64,000 nt of DNA from Mastigias papua. Its lineage: Eukaryota; Cnidaria; Scyphozoa; Rhizostomeae; Mastigiidae. The stretch covers positions 11,144,481 to 11,208,480 of the forward strand of contig OZ025283.1 of assembly GCA_964019165.1 (NCBI GenBank). Direction: 5' to 3'. Within the stretch, counting starts at the first letter, position 1. Each line of letters starts with the position of its first letter. Positions 42,539-55,822 of this stretch are shown here, piece by piece. Position numbers and translations under genes: made by a program. The notes beneath the pieces are model-generated. The model was not told where the DNA came from. It saw nothing but the letters and a program-made list of their open reading frames with translations, and made no database searches.

Positions 42539-45500
42539 TTTGGTGTTTATTGTGAAGTCTTTACCTGAACATGAAACTCTCTAGAAGAATTAATTCATGT
42601 TCTGTACCCGCGCAGCTGAAATTCGTGTCGGTAGAATTTTGTATTCAAGCCTAGGAAGTTTTAGCTGCATTATCCCTATGCATGAAACCCCCAAACCCCT
42701 TTCCATTGGAAAAATCCTATTTCTTTTCAATGACCGTTGCCCACTTCATACATGATTAATAGGTGGTGAAGAAGTACAGGTTTTAAAGCTACCCCCGTCT
42801 GATGCAAGCGTCAATGGAGGTTCTAGTTTACTTCAAATGGTAATTGCGGCTGGCTGAATGTTCATGGATACTATGCAGAATGGATCTATGTTCAGTTTCC
42901 TTTGGAACATGATACCAGACGTACTGCGTAAGTCTACTCCTTGGCATTGTATATTTCTCTCAACTGTCACTTTACATATTGCTCCAAAGCCAGTTAATCT
43001 GTTGCTCAAGAGTTGATGTTCAATGCGCACAAACATTACAGTATTTCACGAGTGCGTTGAGATACACTTCAATTTAATGTTAGGCGTAATTTCAACAGGT
43101 TATTTTTGATTTGTCTGCGTCTCATTATCAATCTGTACAGTTCTGTATACAATTACCACTGGATTCGTCAAGCATTTTGCCATTCACGCCCGGCTTGCTT
43201 TCCGCCATTGTAGAAGACGATATTGCATTTTTGCGGATTCACAGATGACAATGAGCGCTTGCCATCTTGATGCAGTACATTTGCTATATTGTAAGTAGAG
43301 AAAACAAAGTGCCGCATGTCGATATAGAAAGTTGTTTTATCTGCGTAATTGGAGAAAGGATCCCTTTCGGGTTGCGAATAATCTGTGTTGTATAATAGAT
43401 AATAATTAATAAGCCTCTTCGTTGTTCAATACTTTGTCGAAAATTCCAAGTTTTCCCCTAATATTTGTATTTTTTGCGTTACACAGCGACGTTCGTTACC
43501 TTTGTCTACTTGTGACGAAGCGATAAGAAATTTATCAATTACGCGCGTCGGTGATTGCTTGGCAGAAGCGATAGAACCCTCGATATAACCTCTTGTAACT
43601 GCAATTTGCCAAACTATCAATACTGGGACATTTTGCTACAGGTCTAATTGAACTGAATGGGAAAAGTCTTGCACGAATTCAATTACAATTAAGCAATTAA
43701 TCGGCTGCAACTGCATTCGGATGGTAATTGCTTTTGTACCATATCACCCGAATTTCTACCTCGCAATCAACTGTTGAGGTGTGTGTCAATGCATTACCTG
43801 CTCCGTTGTTTTGCCGTCGTAAAATTTTTTTGCCAACGTTTCTTTTCGGTGAATACGGAGAACTATAGTGTTTCCTATATTATTGTTACGCCCCTTCTGG
43901 CGTGATGTACGGCTGTAGGAGATTGTATATAGCCAGCCCTAACAGCACTCCTAGGTAAATAAACCTCTGGAAGTAAGACTTTTTATCAATTGACATAGAT
44001 ACAATCTAATACTGTTCATTGCATCTTTTAGTTTGTAGAATTGTTTACTTCTCCTGTTGGTTCAGAAAGGAATTTAATGCTGGAAAGATAGACTAAGAGA
44101 AAAACTTCAACTGCTTCATATTTTGCTATCAAGGCCTGTCGGATTTCTTTTCAAGATAGTGAAGTGACTTTCACTGCTTCATATTTTGCTATCAAGGCCT
44201 GCCGGATGTCTTTTCAAGATAGTGAAGTGACTAACAAGAAGCTCTAAGATGTGTAACGAGGGCATACGCTGTTGTTTACTGTAGAAGAGCTACAATTCTT
44301 GAGACGAGCAGCTGTTGCAGCGGCAAGATTTGTATCTTACATTGTCTAAGCATACCTAAGAAAAGCTGAATTCTGAAAGTGGAATCCGGCCATCAAAGGT
44401 AAACTTTTTTTTGATTGCACGATTGCTTATTTTCCTTTAGAATTGATGTTGTCGTGCAAAATTGCACTATTTTCAGTTAGCGCTATTCATTCGAATACTT
44501 AACCAATTGTTGTATTGCTTGGGATTTTTTTAGATTATCGTTTTTAATTTCAAGCTCTACCATTTCAAGGTCCATTTGATCTATGGAGGCCACAATAGCT
44601 GTAGGGAAAACGTGGCGATAAATTACCTGTATAGATGAATCGTGAAAGAATCTCTCCGTGCAACACAATGTCTAATTGCAATAGCACACCTCCTTGGACG
44701 GTTCATGGCAAATACCGGTCATGTCCCGAAAACCAAATTTATCTCTTGAACGGTTCTCTATTGGTTATGTACCAGAGACTCTGAGATCAAATGAAGAAGC
44801 ATTTATCTATACAGACTGAACAAAATATCACGTAAGGCCGGACAAAGTGTGACCTTCGGGTGGGAAATAGAGTAGGATGTTTCTGTAGTAAATAAATTAA
44901 CCGGTTTTACTGTATTCCGAAATGCCTAGTAAGGGGCTATAGGCAATCGCTGAGCTCTGATTGTCGATTTTGTTGGTGTTGAAAGTTGATAGCGATAGCA
45001 TTTTAAAGTTATGGGGGGACTCAGGGGAAGATTTTCAGGATTTGTCATCATATGGGGGCACTTTTCCCCTACTTCTTTCTAGGAAGCATTTTTATTAACT
45101 TAAAGTTCGCAGAGGCGATAGGGTTAAACGAACGTGACAAGGACCCTTGGTGCACGACGTCTGTGTGAAGGAGGAGACCAGGGCGTTTATTTTTTTCGAG
45201 AGATCTCAAGATAGGTAAAGTCACACGGGGAGGTTTCGTGCTGTTTACCTGTTGGTCTATTGCTCGATTAGCCCATGGCGTACAATAGGCATGCAAGAAT
45301 ATTTCATTAAGTTTTTTTCATGTTAAATAGCTTTGCATGGTGGCGGCACAGATAATCACTTTTCTCAGTCCATTATAAGAATTCCTATGCAATTCACTAC
45401 ACGCTCAAGTGCTGAAATCTATCGTGATGCATTTTCCGTATCGACAATGCCATTCTTGATTTCCTTTCGTTTTTCATTTGTTTCATCTCATTGTCATGGA

Positions 45501-46279
45501 CTAGCCAAACACGTTTCTCTTAGCTGTATTATACGGCTATGCACTGGCTTTATACCTTTTATACTACCAACGACAAGTATCATATCTCATTTCATTTCAT
45601 GAGCCTATTTACTGTTGTTGTCGTCTGTTCCCTAATAAACACTGCCTTCCAAGATGCAGCAGTTATTACAGGACAGAGTCTAGTACAAATGCTAGGCTAG
45701 AAGTGCGGAATTTAACGGAGGGTGGCATCTGTAAGAGCATGCCGTTTATAAGACTTAGTATAAAAATCACTTCCCTTTCTTCTTCATGAACTTATTTGCT
45801 ATTTTTATATGCAAAGTTGTGATAGAAAACCGAAAAAAGCTGACAAATTTTAGTATTGTAACACTGAAAATTAAATCTGAAACACAGAAAATTACAGTCC
45901 TTGTATAGCTAATATTTGCTTGATACTTACGTATGTTGCACCTGCATTAAGTAACATCCCACAGTCTGACTATGCACTGTTTTTAGTTTCATAACTGAGG
46001 TTGTTCCAAAGAAGGCTTCCTTTGAGTGTTGAAAACTCCAAAGGAGGCTTTCTTTCTATCAAGGAAGCTTCTTCTTTTTCGTTAGAAGTGCTTTGCCGTT
46101 TTTAGGTAATTTTGAATTGCTCTAAATGTTCTCGGGGCTATACTAATTTAGAACTAAATAGCCCAAAGAATTATACCTTACTGATCTTACCGGGGCATAA
46201 GATAAATATAGATCTAGCTGATTTTGTGGTGTTGTATATCGAAACTGTGGACTTCTTGTATAAGAACCTACACATGTAG
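42539..46279. other. Intergenic, no gene seen
   Basis: AT-rich with normal CpG. Apart from the tandem duplication I see no coding or structured element. Confidence 0.4.
44107..44232 (+). repeat. 62-63 bp tandem duplication
   Basis: Two adjacent copies share CTGCTTCATATTTTGCTATC, AAGGCCTG(T/C)CGGAT and CTTTTCAAGATAGTGAAGTG, with two or three differences. It is a recent local duplication. Confidence 0.9.
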
Positions 46280-46472
46280 GCATAGCCATCAAATGTTTGA
46301 GACCTCTGATCAGGTCTGTTTTCTCCCAACCTAACTGCCTAATCAGCATCCAAAAAGGGCTTAAATGTAGCTGTGCAACCCATGTGTGGTGAGAATCCTG
46401 CATAATAATTGATCAGTTTGGTTGGGAGAAAATAGATTTGATCAGACTTAAAACATTTCGCGTGTATGCTAC
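46280..46472. mobile_element. MITE family A, copy 3
   Basis: The left end GGCATAGCCATCAAATGTTT and the inner TTTTCTCCCAACCTAACTG face GTTTGGTTGGGAGAAAATAG and the outer AAAACATTTCGCGTGTATGC. Its ends and inner stem match the copies at 4.8 and 24.1 kb. Confidence 0.72.
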
Positions 46473-47489
46473 ACAAGCAGGAACATACCAGCTGTTTTTC
46501 CTAAAGTATAGAACTTGTAAATAGGAGCCTGTTTCAGTGTCATAAAACAATAGGTGCTTATTGCAAGGTAAGAAAGTTCGCTGTTGGTGCTTAATACTTC
46601 CAGATTCAAAAGCAATGCAAAATTATTACAAATAGTTCAAGTTGCATATTTTATGCATTCCAGTGATAGTTAGTTTTGACACCACTTTAACAGCAAAAAT
46701 ATTAGAAGTCATGAAAACCATTAGAAGTCATAGTTTTCGTTTCATAAAAAATGTGAAATAAGATGACCCTTTGAATAGAAAACCTCTATACCCTAAAATC
46801 ATCCAAAAGCCTTTCAAATAAGGAACTAGGTTAGGATAGCACTAGAGCGGTGGGTCTTATAGACGGGATGTGTTGTCGGCCAAATATCTGTTTATTTGAA
46901 GAGTGTTTTCAAATCTAACATAAATTAACATGTGTCCTAATATGTATTAAGACCTATCATTATTTAGATATTTTTAAGCTTTATTATTTTGCCATTTAGA
47001 TAGTATGTAGTATGCCAGTTTTGAGTTTCTGTCATGCCCTTTGTATAGAAGGAAAGACCACACCCTCTTTTTAATTACAGCGTAGATATTTTGTTTTTAA
47101 GGGTAAGGAGCTAACCGATGCTAGATATTCATGTTTCGTGAGTCGTTTCGTAAGGTTTGCACTGATCATGTTGAGTGGCTCATACGCATCGTGCATGAGA
47201 GGCGTACAAGCAAAGATTGCATGCTTGTTAATCTTGCCACCGCAAGATTGTTGTACATCCGTTTCATTTCAAAGGTTTCATCAGGAAACATTGTAGAAAC
47301 GTAGGTCCTATCCAGATAAGAATCGAAAGGTGTTCCTCGATGCAAATCATTTATAGGAAAATACTAATCAACTGCTAAAAAATTTAGAAAAGATCATTAC
47401 TCGATATTTGATAGGCTCATATACATGTAAAATTTTCACGGAAGCCCATTATCTTTTTGTCGTGTCTTACGTGAAAATTGTACATATAT

Positions 47490-47654
<165 letters not shown>

Positions 47655-47699
47655 TTCCTTTGTTAATCTATGTGACCAAGCTTTATTGTTTCTGTAACA

Positions 47700-47717
47700 C
47701 CTGTCCGTCTGTCTGCT

Positions 47718-47752
<35 letters not shown>

Positions 47753-47929
47753 GTTTGTGTCTGTGTCTGTCTGTCTATCTCTGTCTGTTTCTGTCTTTCT
47801 CTTTCTGTCTATCTCTCTCTTTCTGTCTGTTTGTCTGTCTCTGTCTGTCTGTCTGTTTCTGTCTGTCTGTTTCTGTCTGTCTGTCTGTTTCTGTCTGTCT
47901 GTTTCTGTCTGTTTCTGTCTGTCTGTAGC
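47700..47929. repeat. (CTGT)n / TCTGTCTGTTTCTG array
   Basis: About 230 bases of CTGT tetramers with regular TTTCTGT and CTCTGT variants, 60 bases after the AT array. Confidence 0.95.
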
Positions 47930-48756
47930 ACTGTGGACATCAGCTGAAACGAGTTTGCTTGAAAGTCTTAAAAAGGTTTGACATTGAATCGAGAAAAAAA
48001 CAACTTTCTTACAAACAACGTGTATGCAACCAGAATGCATTTTTTATCGGTTTATTGTAGATTTTCACTACTATTAGCATGACTATGGTATCTAAGATCT
48101 TTTTTTGTCCACCATTGTCATCCATGCTTGTAATCCGCGTTTGAAAATGCAAGTGAACATGTTAGCCTGTAGAGCGCGTTGGATCCAATTCCGCAAATGC
48201 ATATCTTGCCAATGGATTTATCAGTATAACTCATAATCCAATAGGAAGAACAGATGGCTTGAGTATATTTGCAGTTGAAAATACCTTCTCAAGCAGTTAG
48301 CCTGGGATCATTATTACGGATTTTGCCAATTTCTTATGCTAACCCATAGGCAGATGTGTTCGTACGGAGACTAATTACAGAGTTTTGTATATCCACTTGT
48401 TTTGAATGGGAGTTTCAGCATCGCAGTATTCACAGATAGATCTGATTCTTGCAGGAAGGGATAGGTTTGGTATATTTTTTGCTGTGCTGTAAGTATTTGC
48501 TTTAATTTTACACATTTGGCCTATTCAACTTTTGGGTTCTTGCTCTTAGGTGTGCGCATACTGAAAAGGAAAGAACCAGTGGTGTAACAGAATGGCTTTG
48601 GGGCCTTTGGGGCTATTTTGTTTGAGGACCTTTTCAGGCTTACAATCTTTTCTCATATCTAAGTAAAATAGCAAGTAAGGAATTTTATCAATAAGGATGA
48701 AAGAAAGCAGTAAATGGCCTGCGAACAGGGGGAAGCATCAGCTTACTTAAGAACAA

Positions 48757-49182
48757 TTTTATAAGAACATGAGCCTCAAATTGATGGAAAATTAAGAACA
48801 AATTAAGAACAAGCTGAGGCTGAAGCATTATCATTAAATGATTTCAAACTGATGTAAATCTTTTTCAAGCTCTACAATGTTTGCCAAAAGTGCTCGAAAC
48901 TCCCAAGTCATCAGTGTAAAAAGTCATAAGTGTATCAAGACTTTTAGCAATGATTATGCATCTGTAAGAATGTATATCTGTTGTTTTCTGCTAATGTTAT
49001 AGAAAACAATACCTGTTTCATAAATATCCAATGTTCTCTTGTATATTGTCCAATGTCTAAATTGCCTACACCCCAATAATTTAATAACAAATTAAGAACA
49101 ATTCAGCCTCAAAATTTTGGAAAAATTAAGAACAGCCAGCCTGAGCCTCAGTTTTACTAGTGTTTATAAAAAAGAGTATAGC
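48757..49182. mobile_element. Family C element, copy 2
   Basis: The left TTTTATAAGAACATGAGCCTC is mirrored by CTGAGCCTCAGTTTTACTAG and TTTATAAAAAAGAG at the right. The interior has many ATTAAGAACAA repeats and GAGGCTGAAG. There is no coding capacity. Confidence 0.6.
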
Positions 49183-51850
49183 ATAGGGACCCCCATGCAT
49201 CATTATCACTAAGGGCTCCACGGCCACACTCCACGCCACTGCTTAAACCCCTCTCGTTTTCTCCCGAAAGGACAAACGTGCTCTTTCCTCGATAAGTTGT
49301 AATTTGTGATTGCAGTTTCTTGGGTATATCAGTTCAAAATCATCAGTATTCTATCATCAGTATATTTGAAATTAACGTAGTCATATAAATCCCTGCAATA
49401 GTTCTTCCGTTTCTAAATCTGAAAAACATTGTACTGGGCTGTATCTCCTATAAAATATCTTTAGTGCACCCTTTATTGCGGATTAGAACTCTGCCCCGTG
49501 AAAATTCCTAGTTTCGCGCCTGTTATATATTTCTCTGATGAGGCTGGAACTTGCCTAAGCAGACCAGTACGCTCTCCCTATTAGAATTTTACATTTAAAT
49601 GGGAAATAACATTAGACGCCATCAACGTGCAATTACCGTAATAAATTTCGCATGCTGTAGAGGTAATGGGTGGCATTAGAACATGTTTGGCATTTTTGAT
49701 GAAAAGTAAGTAAGCTCTTTATTTCGTATGAAGGTCTATGACATCATGTAATGGCATTACCATTAAATAGAATGTACATTCTCCTGTTTACCTTGACTGT
49801 TTGCAGTTGTTATGAAAAGTTGTGCCGTCATTGTCGCTCCATGCGTGAAATCTCCTATGTAAACACAGTTACTAAAGACTGCGTCAGATCCTCGCTGCAA
49901 CAATCGCGCGTTGTGGGTTCAAGTATCTATGCCCGGCAGCACATTTGCGTTCACTTGGTCTATGTGGAGAATATGGACATCTAGAGAACAGCCAGTGTGC
50001 ATCCGCCACTACACATCGCTTATTGGCAAGTCTTGAACTTTAGGGAGACCTGGTTGTCAGTGTATTGTCTATGTTACGAGTGAACAGTGACATGTTTACA
50101 TCCAAGGTATTCTATAGTAGTTTTCTAAGGGGCGCTCTCTCACTCTTTTTTGTCGTTCTTTTACAGCAGGAAGCGCAGCTATTGCTGGTGATATGAAACT
50201 TCTTTTCTATATGCACAAGATTTGCAGATGGATTAATACAGTGTTTTTAGTAGGAAGATTGCAACGGAACTTGTATGTATAGAGCACTGATCTCTAAATA
50301 AAGAAGTCAGTGGTTTAGAGCAGGAGGTACCCGCCCGGGGACAATAACATCCTATATGTTCAGGGGAAACGCCAACAAAGTTGTGGAACTTATGCTTTAA
50401 AGTGCAGTTCTACACAAATTTTGCAGTCCTATAAGCTATGTGCGGAGGTTTTTATTCATATATGAATCAGGGGCTATTCCACAATGTAATAGCTACGAGA
50501 AAAATGTGCAGTTCTTAATTTTCCATAGAAATATTTTGGTGTGTACACCATCCAGCAAGTGGTTCGCGGCGGCCGGTTTTCCTCGAAATTTACTGTGTCT
50601 GTAGTACTGTGACTTAGCCCTTTGGCTACCAGGAGATAAATTGCCACTTTGCAGTATTACTGAATTTAAATTTCACTATTCGATGCCTGTTTCCTCTTTA
50701 CAAGAATACCATATCTTTGAACTATATCAGTAAATATATATTTTGTGATGCGGAGTTTAAATCATGGAGCTATTAATGAACTGTAGCACCGTATTGTGCT
50801 CAAAAGAGGCCCAAATATATGGAACTTGAAGAACTAGATTTTATGCTAAGTTTCTTATTATGATAAAAACGTATAGAGTTAAGTATCTTATTGATGTCTA
50901 TACGATGTTACAAACCTATAGCTCATCTTGAAGTGAGACTTTCTTGTAGGCAGGGGTGCCTTTGAAGGGGGTTCATTGGATGCTTGGCCCTCTCACTAAA
51001 ATGTGGATGAGGTTAGGGAGGGGGCTCAGTCCTATTTCCAACAAGCGTATGGTAGTCTGGTGAAGTTCTGACTTGATAGCATTCAATCCTGGGAGGGGGC
51101 CTTTCTAGCAATCAGCAGTCTGTAGACAACTCTTGAGCACTGAATAATTGGGGAGGTGGGGATAAATGGGGAAGGGAATCTGACAATGGAATGCATAAAT
51201 ATTTCGGTGAACAACCTTCTTAGTCTCTTTTACTCACTCTTCTTGTATTCAACCAATTCGAGGTGCAATGTAAACGATTATTATAGAACTGGTGTCGGTC
51301 CCTAAGTAAGAGAAAGCAGTCTCTAAGGAGAATTTGGAAATCGATTCATGAGGTGGTTGGAATAAAGGTGGGGAGATGGAAAACATTCAGAAACTAACAA
51401 CAGGGGTTATGCGTTTATTCGGCACTGGAGAGTAGACCATCCAGCCGTTTATTTTTAGATCACTGATAATTTTCAAGTCTAGCACATGTCAATCGCTTTG
51501 GGCTTTTGTTGACTGAATACAAACTATGTCAACGCAATTTCTACACTCAGTAGCTACCCCGTGCTCTCCAGTATGCTGAATAGTCGTCTTGATGAGCTGA
51601 TTGGATGCATCCATTGCCACAGGCACGAACAATGAAGGAATCTGCCGATTACCGTAAATCAGGCCTGCCGTAAATGATAAACGGAATCTGCCGATTATGC
51701 CCCCTCTCCGGAGGAGGCCTCCACGGGGATTATTCGAATTTCCCGCAATTTCTATTTCAGTTGAGGGGATGAGAGACAAAGCAACACACCACATAGTTTT
51801 AATCTAAAGTTATTGTTAGAATTCAGGGATTTTGAACCTTAGTTTTTTAT
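49183..51850. other. Intergenic, no gene seen
   Basis: Several G-run stretches lie near 50.95-51.18 kb. A C-rich piece at 51.64-51.74 kb (TTACCGTAAATCAGGCC, GGGGATTATTCGAATT) is related to the element at 10.13 kb. Confidence 0.4.
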
Positions 51851-51908
51851 AACAAACTTTGTGAGAGGGTTAGACTTGAATGTTTCTTACACTTTCGGGC
51901 ATTTTAGG

Positions 51909-52076
51909 TCCAGAGCCCAGACAAAGTCACGGCTCCACGGCTCTGAACCGGAGGAAAATTTTGCTCTTTATGACGTATTTGAGGACGGCTTTGAAATTTG
52001 TATCAACAATCCAGTTTCAGCAAAGTTTTTATATAAAGCGATATCGACTGTGACGGGCATAGCCCACTTACAGTAA
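51909..52076 (+). CDS. Possible terminal exon of an unknown gene
   Basis: After an acceptor-like cattttag at 51908 the frame reads GSEPEENFALYDVFEDGFEI, then NNPVSAKFLYKAISTVTG, and stops at TAA. The residue mix looks protein-like and the region is CpG-normal. I recognise no family and found no upstream exons, so it may be spurious. Confidence 0.25.
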   Translation, partial: SRAQTKSRLHGSEPEENFALYDVFEDGFEICINNPVSAKFLYKAISTVTGIAHLQ

Positions 52077-52954
52077 AAGCTTCCGAGACATACCCAATGC
52101 AGAGTTCAAAAACTTTGGCTAGTTTTGATACATAAAAGAGGAAGGTTTATGATGAAGATTTGACTGTCGGAGGAAGGTTGGGCATTTTTCTCTACTCTGT
52201 TTAGGTCTAAAAGTTTCTTTATAGTTTCTCAATTCAAAGTGCAGCGACAAAAGATAATGATCTTGAATGTTCCCCATCACCCATTTCCAAGACATAATGT
52301 TATGGTAGATAGCAGATTTGAATCTTGTTCATGGAAAGGAGTTACATGGTACTTATGTACTTTAGAAATTCAGTTTCTTAAATATACAACTAGCCAATTT
52401 CTTAGGGTTGGAGCCATAAAACCTTGCAGTTTCTTGAAGTTTTGGCTTATGTAGCCCCAGTTTCGTAAAGACCGATTTGTTATAGAAAAGTGCGCATATC
52501 AATACAGATAGTATCAATGTGTATTTCCCTATCCATTGCGTGACACAGTTTCCTTTTGTCTGTCAATGTTTGTTTTCTATCTCCTAGCCGTATTGCCTTT
52601 AGTCGATGTTTTGCTTCCCGCAGTTCTAAAGCTGTGGCTAGTTTGTTGGAGTTTTGACTTTTTGATTAGTCGTTTCTGCTTTGGTACTTAATTGAATCGC
52701 TTACTTTGGTCATCCGCTGTTTCTAGGACTTATGGTATTTTCTGTGTGTATTTATTAAGGGCAAGCAAATACGGATATAACCATTCGATTAAAAATTGAT
52801 ACAAGTCAGTGTTATCGCCTCTAAAATAGCGGTTGTATTTCGTTTTTGCAGGCTTGAGGACATGTCGATAATTGAAGTAACGAAGCACATACAACTCAGT
52901 GTTCTCAGCGACATTCAATTCAACTGTCTTCTGGTGTGTTAAACGTCTTTAGGG

Positions 52955-53755
52955 ATGCTTCGGCTGGAGAGTCCTTCTTTTCAATCAAGAAATCACGTGA
53001 AAATGCCGAGCAAGACGAACACTAGGTTTCCAGGATTTCAGGATAGCAGTACTGGTAAATATTCATCGCCTGTTCTACGAGAAAACTGTACAAATTCGGA
53101 CCAGAACGACAATGAAAACGTACATTTACCTCATATACGGAACGACACACCTATTAGGTCCAAAACGGACAGGAAAGCTAGTCGGTTCTTCAAATTCTCT
53201 GCCGAAAAGCAGAGCTTTACCGAAAATCTAATATCGTTTTTTACTGGAAGTAAAGAGAAAGGAAACGAAAGGTGCCAAGCGTTAACGGAAGAATCGAAAA
53301 AAATGGGAATTCCTGTGTTGAACGATCAAGCTACGGAGCTGCGACATGGAGAGACTGATACAGTTGATAGAGCAATTCGCACTAGCACTCAAGCCAGTAA
53401 AAAGCAGGCACCACCACGAAAAACAAACAGGAGTCGAATTACCGTCTCTACCAAAAATGACTCGTTTAGGCCTGTTACAGGGTGTTCGAAGGGCAATGGT
53501 AAAGTTGCAAACATAGACGCGGAGAGTGACACGGGTGGATACGAAACTATGTACAAGATGAAACAGCCTAGCGGTAAATTTAACGCACCGAGAAAACGAT
53601 CGCTTGAGATTAGCGAGTATATCCGACGTGAGAATTATAAATATAACGAGAGAACTGCTAAGCAGTTTCTGTTTCAGAAATGGTTAAAAAGCACGGAGCT
53701 TGAGTTACCAGAACAGTACTCATTGAACCAGGGTGATTCATCACTGTTAACATAG
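52955..53755 (+). CDS. Orphan 266-residue protein, basic and mostly disordered
   Basis: A single open frame from ATG 52955 to TAG 53755. The sequence is rich in Lys, Arg, Ser, Asn and Thr and looks mostly disordered. A middle segment (about 80-100) reads ASRFFKFSAEKQSFTENLIS. The C-terminal part (about 215-250) reads RKRSLEISEYIRREN and YNERTAKQFLFQKWLKS, probably helical and the best candidate for a conserved domain. There is no signal peptide or membrane segment. I recognise no family. The length is improbable by chance in AT-rich DNA, and CpG is frequent. An upstream non-coding exon is possible. Confidence 0.6.
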   Translation: MLRLESPSFQSRNHVKMPSKTNTRFPGFQDSSTGKYSSPVLRENCTNSDQNDNENVHLPHIRNDTPIRSKTDRKASRFFKFSAEKQSFTENLISFFTGSKEKGNERCQALTEESKKMGIPVLNDQATELRHGETDTVDRAIRTSTQASKKQAPPRKTNRSRITVSTKNDSFRPVTGCSKGNGKVANIDAESDTGGYETMYKMKQPSGKFNAPRKRSLEISEYIRRENYKYNERTAKQFLFQKWLKSTELELPEQYSLNQGDSSLLT

Positions 53756-54438
53756 CTATTGTATTCAAACTGTACATGTTTTTTAACCGTCACGAGCAGA
53801 CGAGGTTTTCTTGTCCGCTATTCGCCGTCCATTTGTTTGGAAAGGCCCTCTCTAGTTTCTCATTTAACTTATGACCAGAATGGAATATCTGTTTCTTGAT
53901 GGTCTCTTCTCTTTGTGATTTGTATATATGCATACATAGCGGAGGAGTCACGGGGTGTGTATGGAAGGGGGTTAGATACCCACCACCACACACTTGTTTG
54001 AAGATATGGTAAAAATGTATGGAAATATCGTTCGATGAAGAATAGCCATGAGGTCTATTGAAGTTTCTCATACACTTATCAATAATTTCATTTGAAGATT
54101 CAGTTTTAAGGCAGTTGTACAGCAGTTGATGTGAACCTTTATTGCACTGCCTCAGTGTAGCCTACACTCAAAAATGTGTACCAGACCAGTTAAACCGTCA
54201 CATCTGGTGTAATTAGAACAATTTCTATTCATGCTATGTGAGAATACTGTTGTTACTTGTTGGTTTAATATCGTTGCGTTTCAACGATACCCCTTTCTGA
54301 CTATGCCCACTAGACAGAATTATTACTTCAAACACCGCACAGAGCATGGATGGGTCAGCTGATGCGACTAAAGACGATTCTTGTGTTGTCTTTTTCTTGT
54401 TACTTTCATTCATATGCTTTATTAGAGTAAGAAAGATA

Positions 54439-54783
54439 GACATCTTTTTATAAGAAAAGGGGTTATAAAGAAATGAGGCTCAAAATGCCAAAATCTTAGG
54501 AAAGTCACGAGGTTCAAATTCGAAAGTTCACCTTTTTTACGTTCCAGAAATGGATATAAGCTCATTCTTTGCAAGCTCCTTTACAAAGATGGAAACGTTT
54601 CTTTGACAATCCTGGTGAACAGAGATGCAACGTTTTGTAACAAATAATAGTAACCTCTTTTATCCAATTTACTCCAATAAAAGTTAGGAAAATCTTTAGA
54701 AAGTCTCAGCATCAATTGCGGGAAAATTTAGGAAAATTGAGGCTCAGACAAAAAACTGGTTCTCTTATAAAAAAAGCGGCGTG
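54439..54783. mobile_element. Family C element, copy 3
   Basis: The left ACATCTTTTTATAAGAAAAG is mirrored by GGTTCTCTTATAAAAAAAGC at the right. Inside are GAGGCTCAAAATGCC near the left end and AATTGAGGCTCAGAC near the right end, with GGAAAATTTAGGAAAATT repeats. Confidence 0.65.
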
Positions 54784-55388
54784 TATAGTCCCTTTCAGTC
54801 AAGTCGAATTACACGACTTTTTGTGGTGTTAAAGTGTTCCTTCTTCGTTGCTTAGCCCTCCGACTTTTTGCGTCATCTGCACTGATTAACATGAATAGAT
54901 AGGAAAGAGTGATATGAAATTGTTCTTGGCAGGTAGATGTTTTAAAAAACTCGCCATTTACGTCTAGTCAATCCTAGGGGAAGCTGGTATTCAAATTCAT
55001 TCATTATTGAAAGGAAACCATAAGAAAGGCACAAATTAAATCTCACAACGTAACGATACTTACTTCCACCCCCACTATATGTCATCAAACTGCAAAGAAA
55101 AACTTATTTTTCGCCAAGGTGATCCGTATCTATAAGCCACAGTCTCGAGAACTTACAATAAAGGATAGGTTTCCTTCAGATATTTGCTACCCACAATAAT
55201 TCTGATTTTCCACTGAAGTTCCCTGATATATTCAGCTATGAAAAGAATGAAGCTCTTTGTCTATTTTTATAGTAAAACTAGAGTGCAAGTAGCTAGGCTG
55301 TGTGCCACTGGACCACTGGCGCTCTCTTCCAGTATATTTCTGACCAGTGTTAGTAGTTTATCGTATTATTTTGATCTCAGTATCGATG

Positions 55389-55822
55389 CACGCTTTTTTT
55401 TATAAGGAACCTACATGTAGAAGGCCGAAATATTTAAAGAACTTATACTACTAAAGGAAAAATCCCTAAAGAACTTTTCATTTTCGAATTCCGAGTGCTG
55501 TACTGAGATACAAGTGAAGATTACATTACATTGGATGATATCAATGGAATAGACATGATACGTCTTGATTGAAATTATGCTTTTGTATATATAAAACTTA
55601 TTTCCTGTCGCATTTGTGCTTTTGAGGTTGAGCTCTAGCTATAATTAAAGGTAAAATTCAGAATTTCAATGCTTTTCTAGTGTCTGTGCCATTTTGTGGC
55701 ACTCTATGTGCAGTGAAAATTAAGGAACTATTAGTACTAGAATTTGACAAAAAGAGGTCCGAAAATAAGGAACTTTTAGAACTAGGCGTTTAGCTAGGTT
55801 CCTTATAATAAAAAAAAGCGTG
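55389..55822. mobile_element. TIR element related to family C, copy 4
   Basis: The ends CACGCTTTTTTTTATAAGGA and the mirror of TAATAAAAAAAAGCGTG match over about 25 bases, with a 3-base indel. Both then continue into AGGAACCTA. The interior repeats AAGAACTT / AAGGAACTT. It has no protein frame. Confidence 0.75.

Noticed and set aside
49860..49945. Possible tRNA (GGGTTCAAGTATC)
   Set aside because: The T-arm cannot pair properly and no acceptor stem or A box fits.
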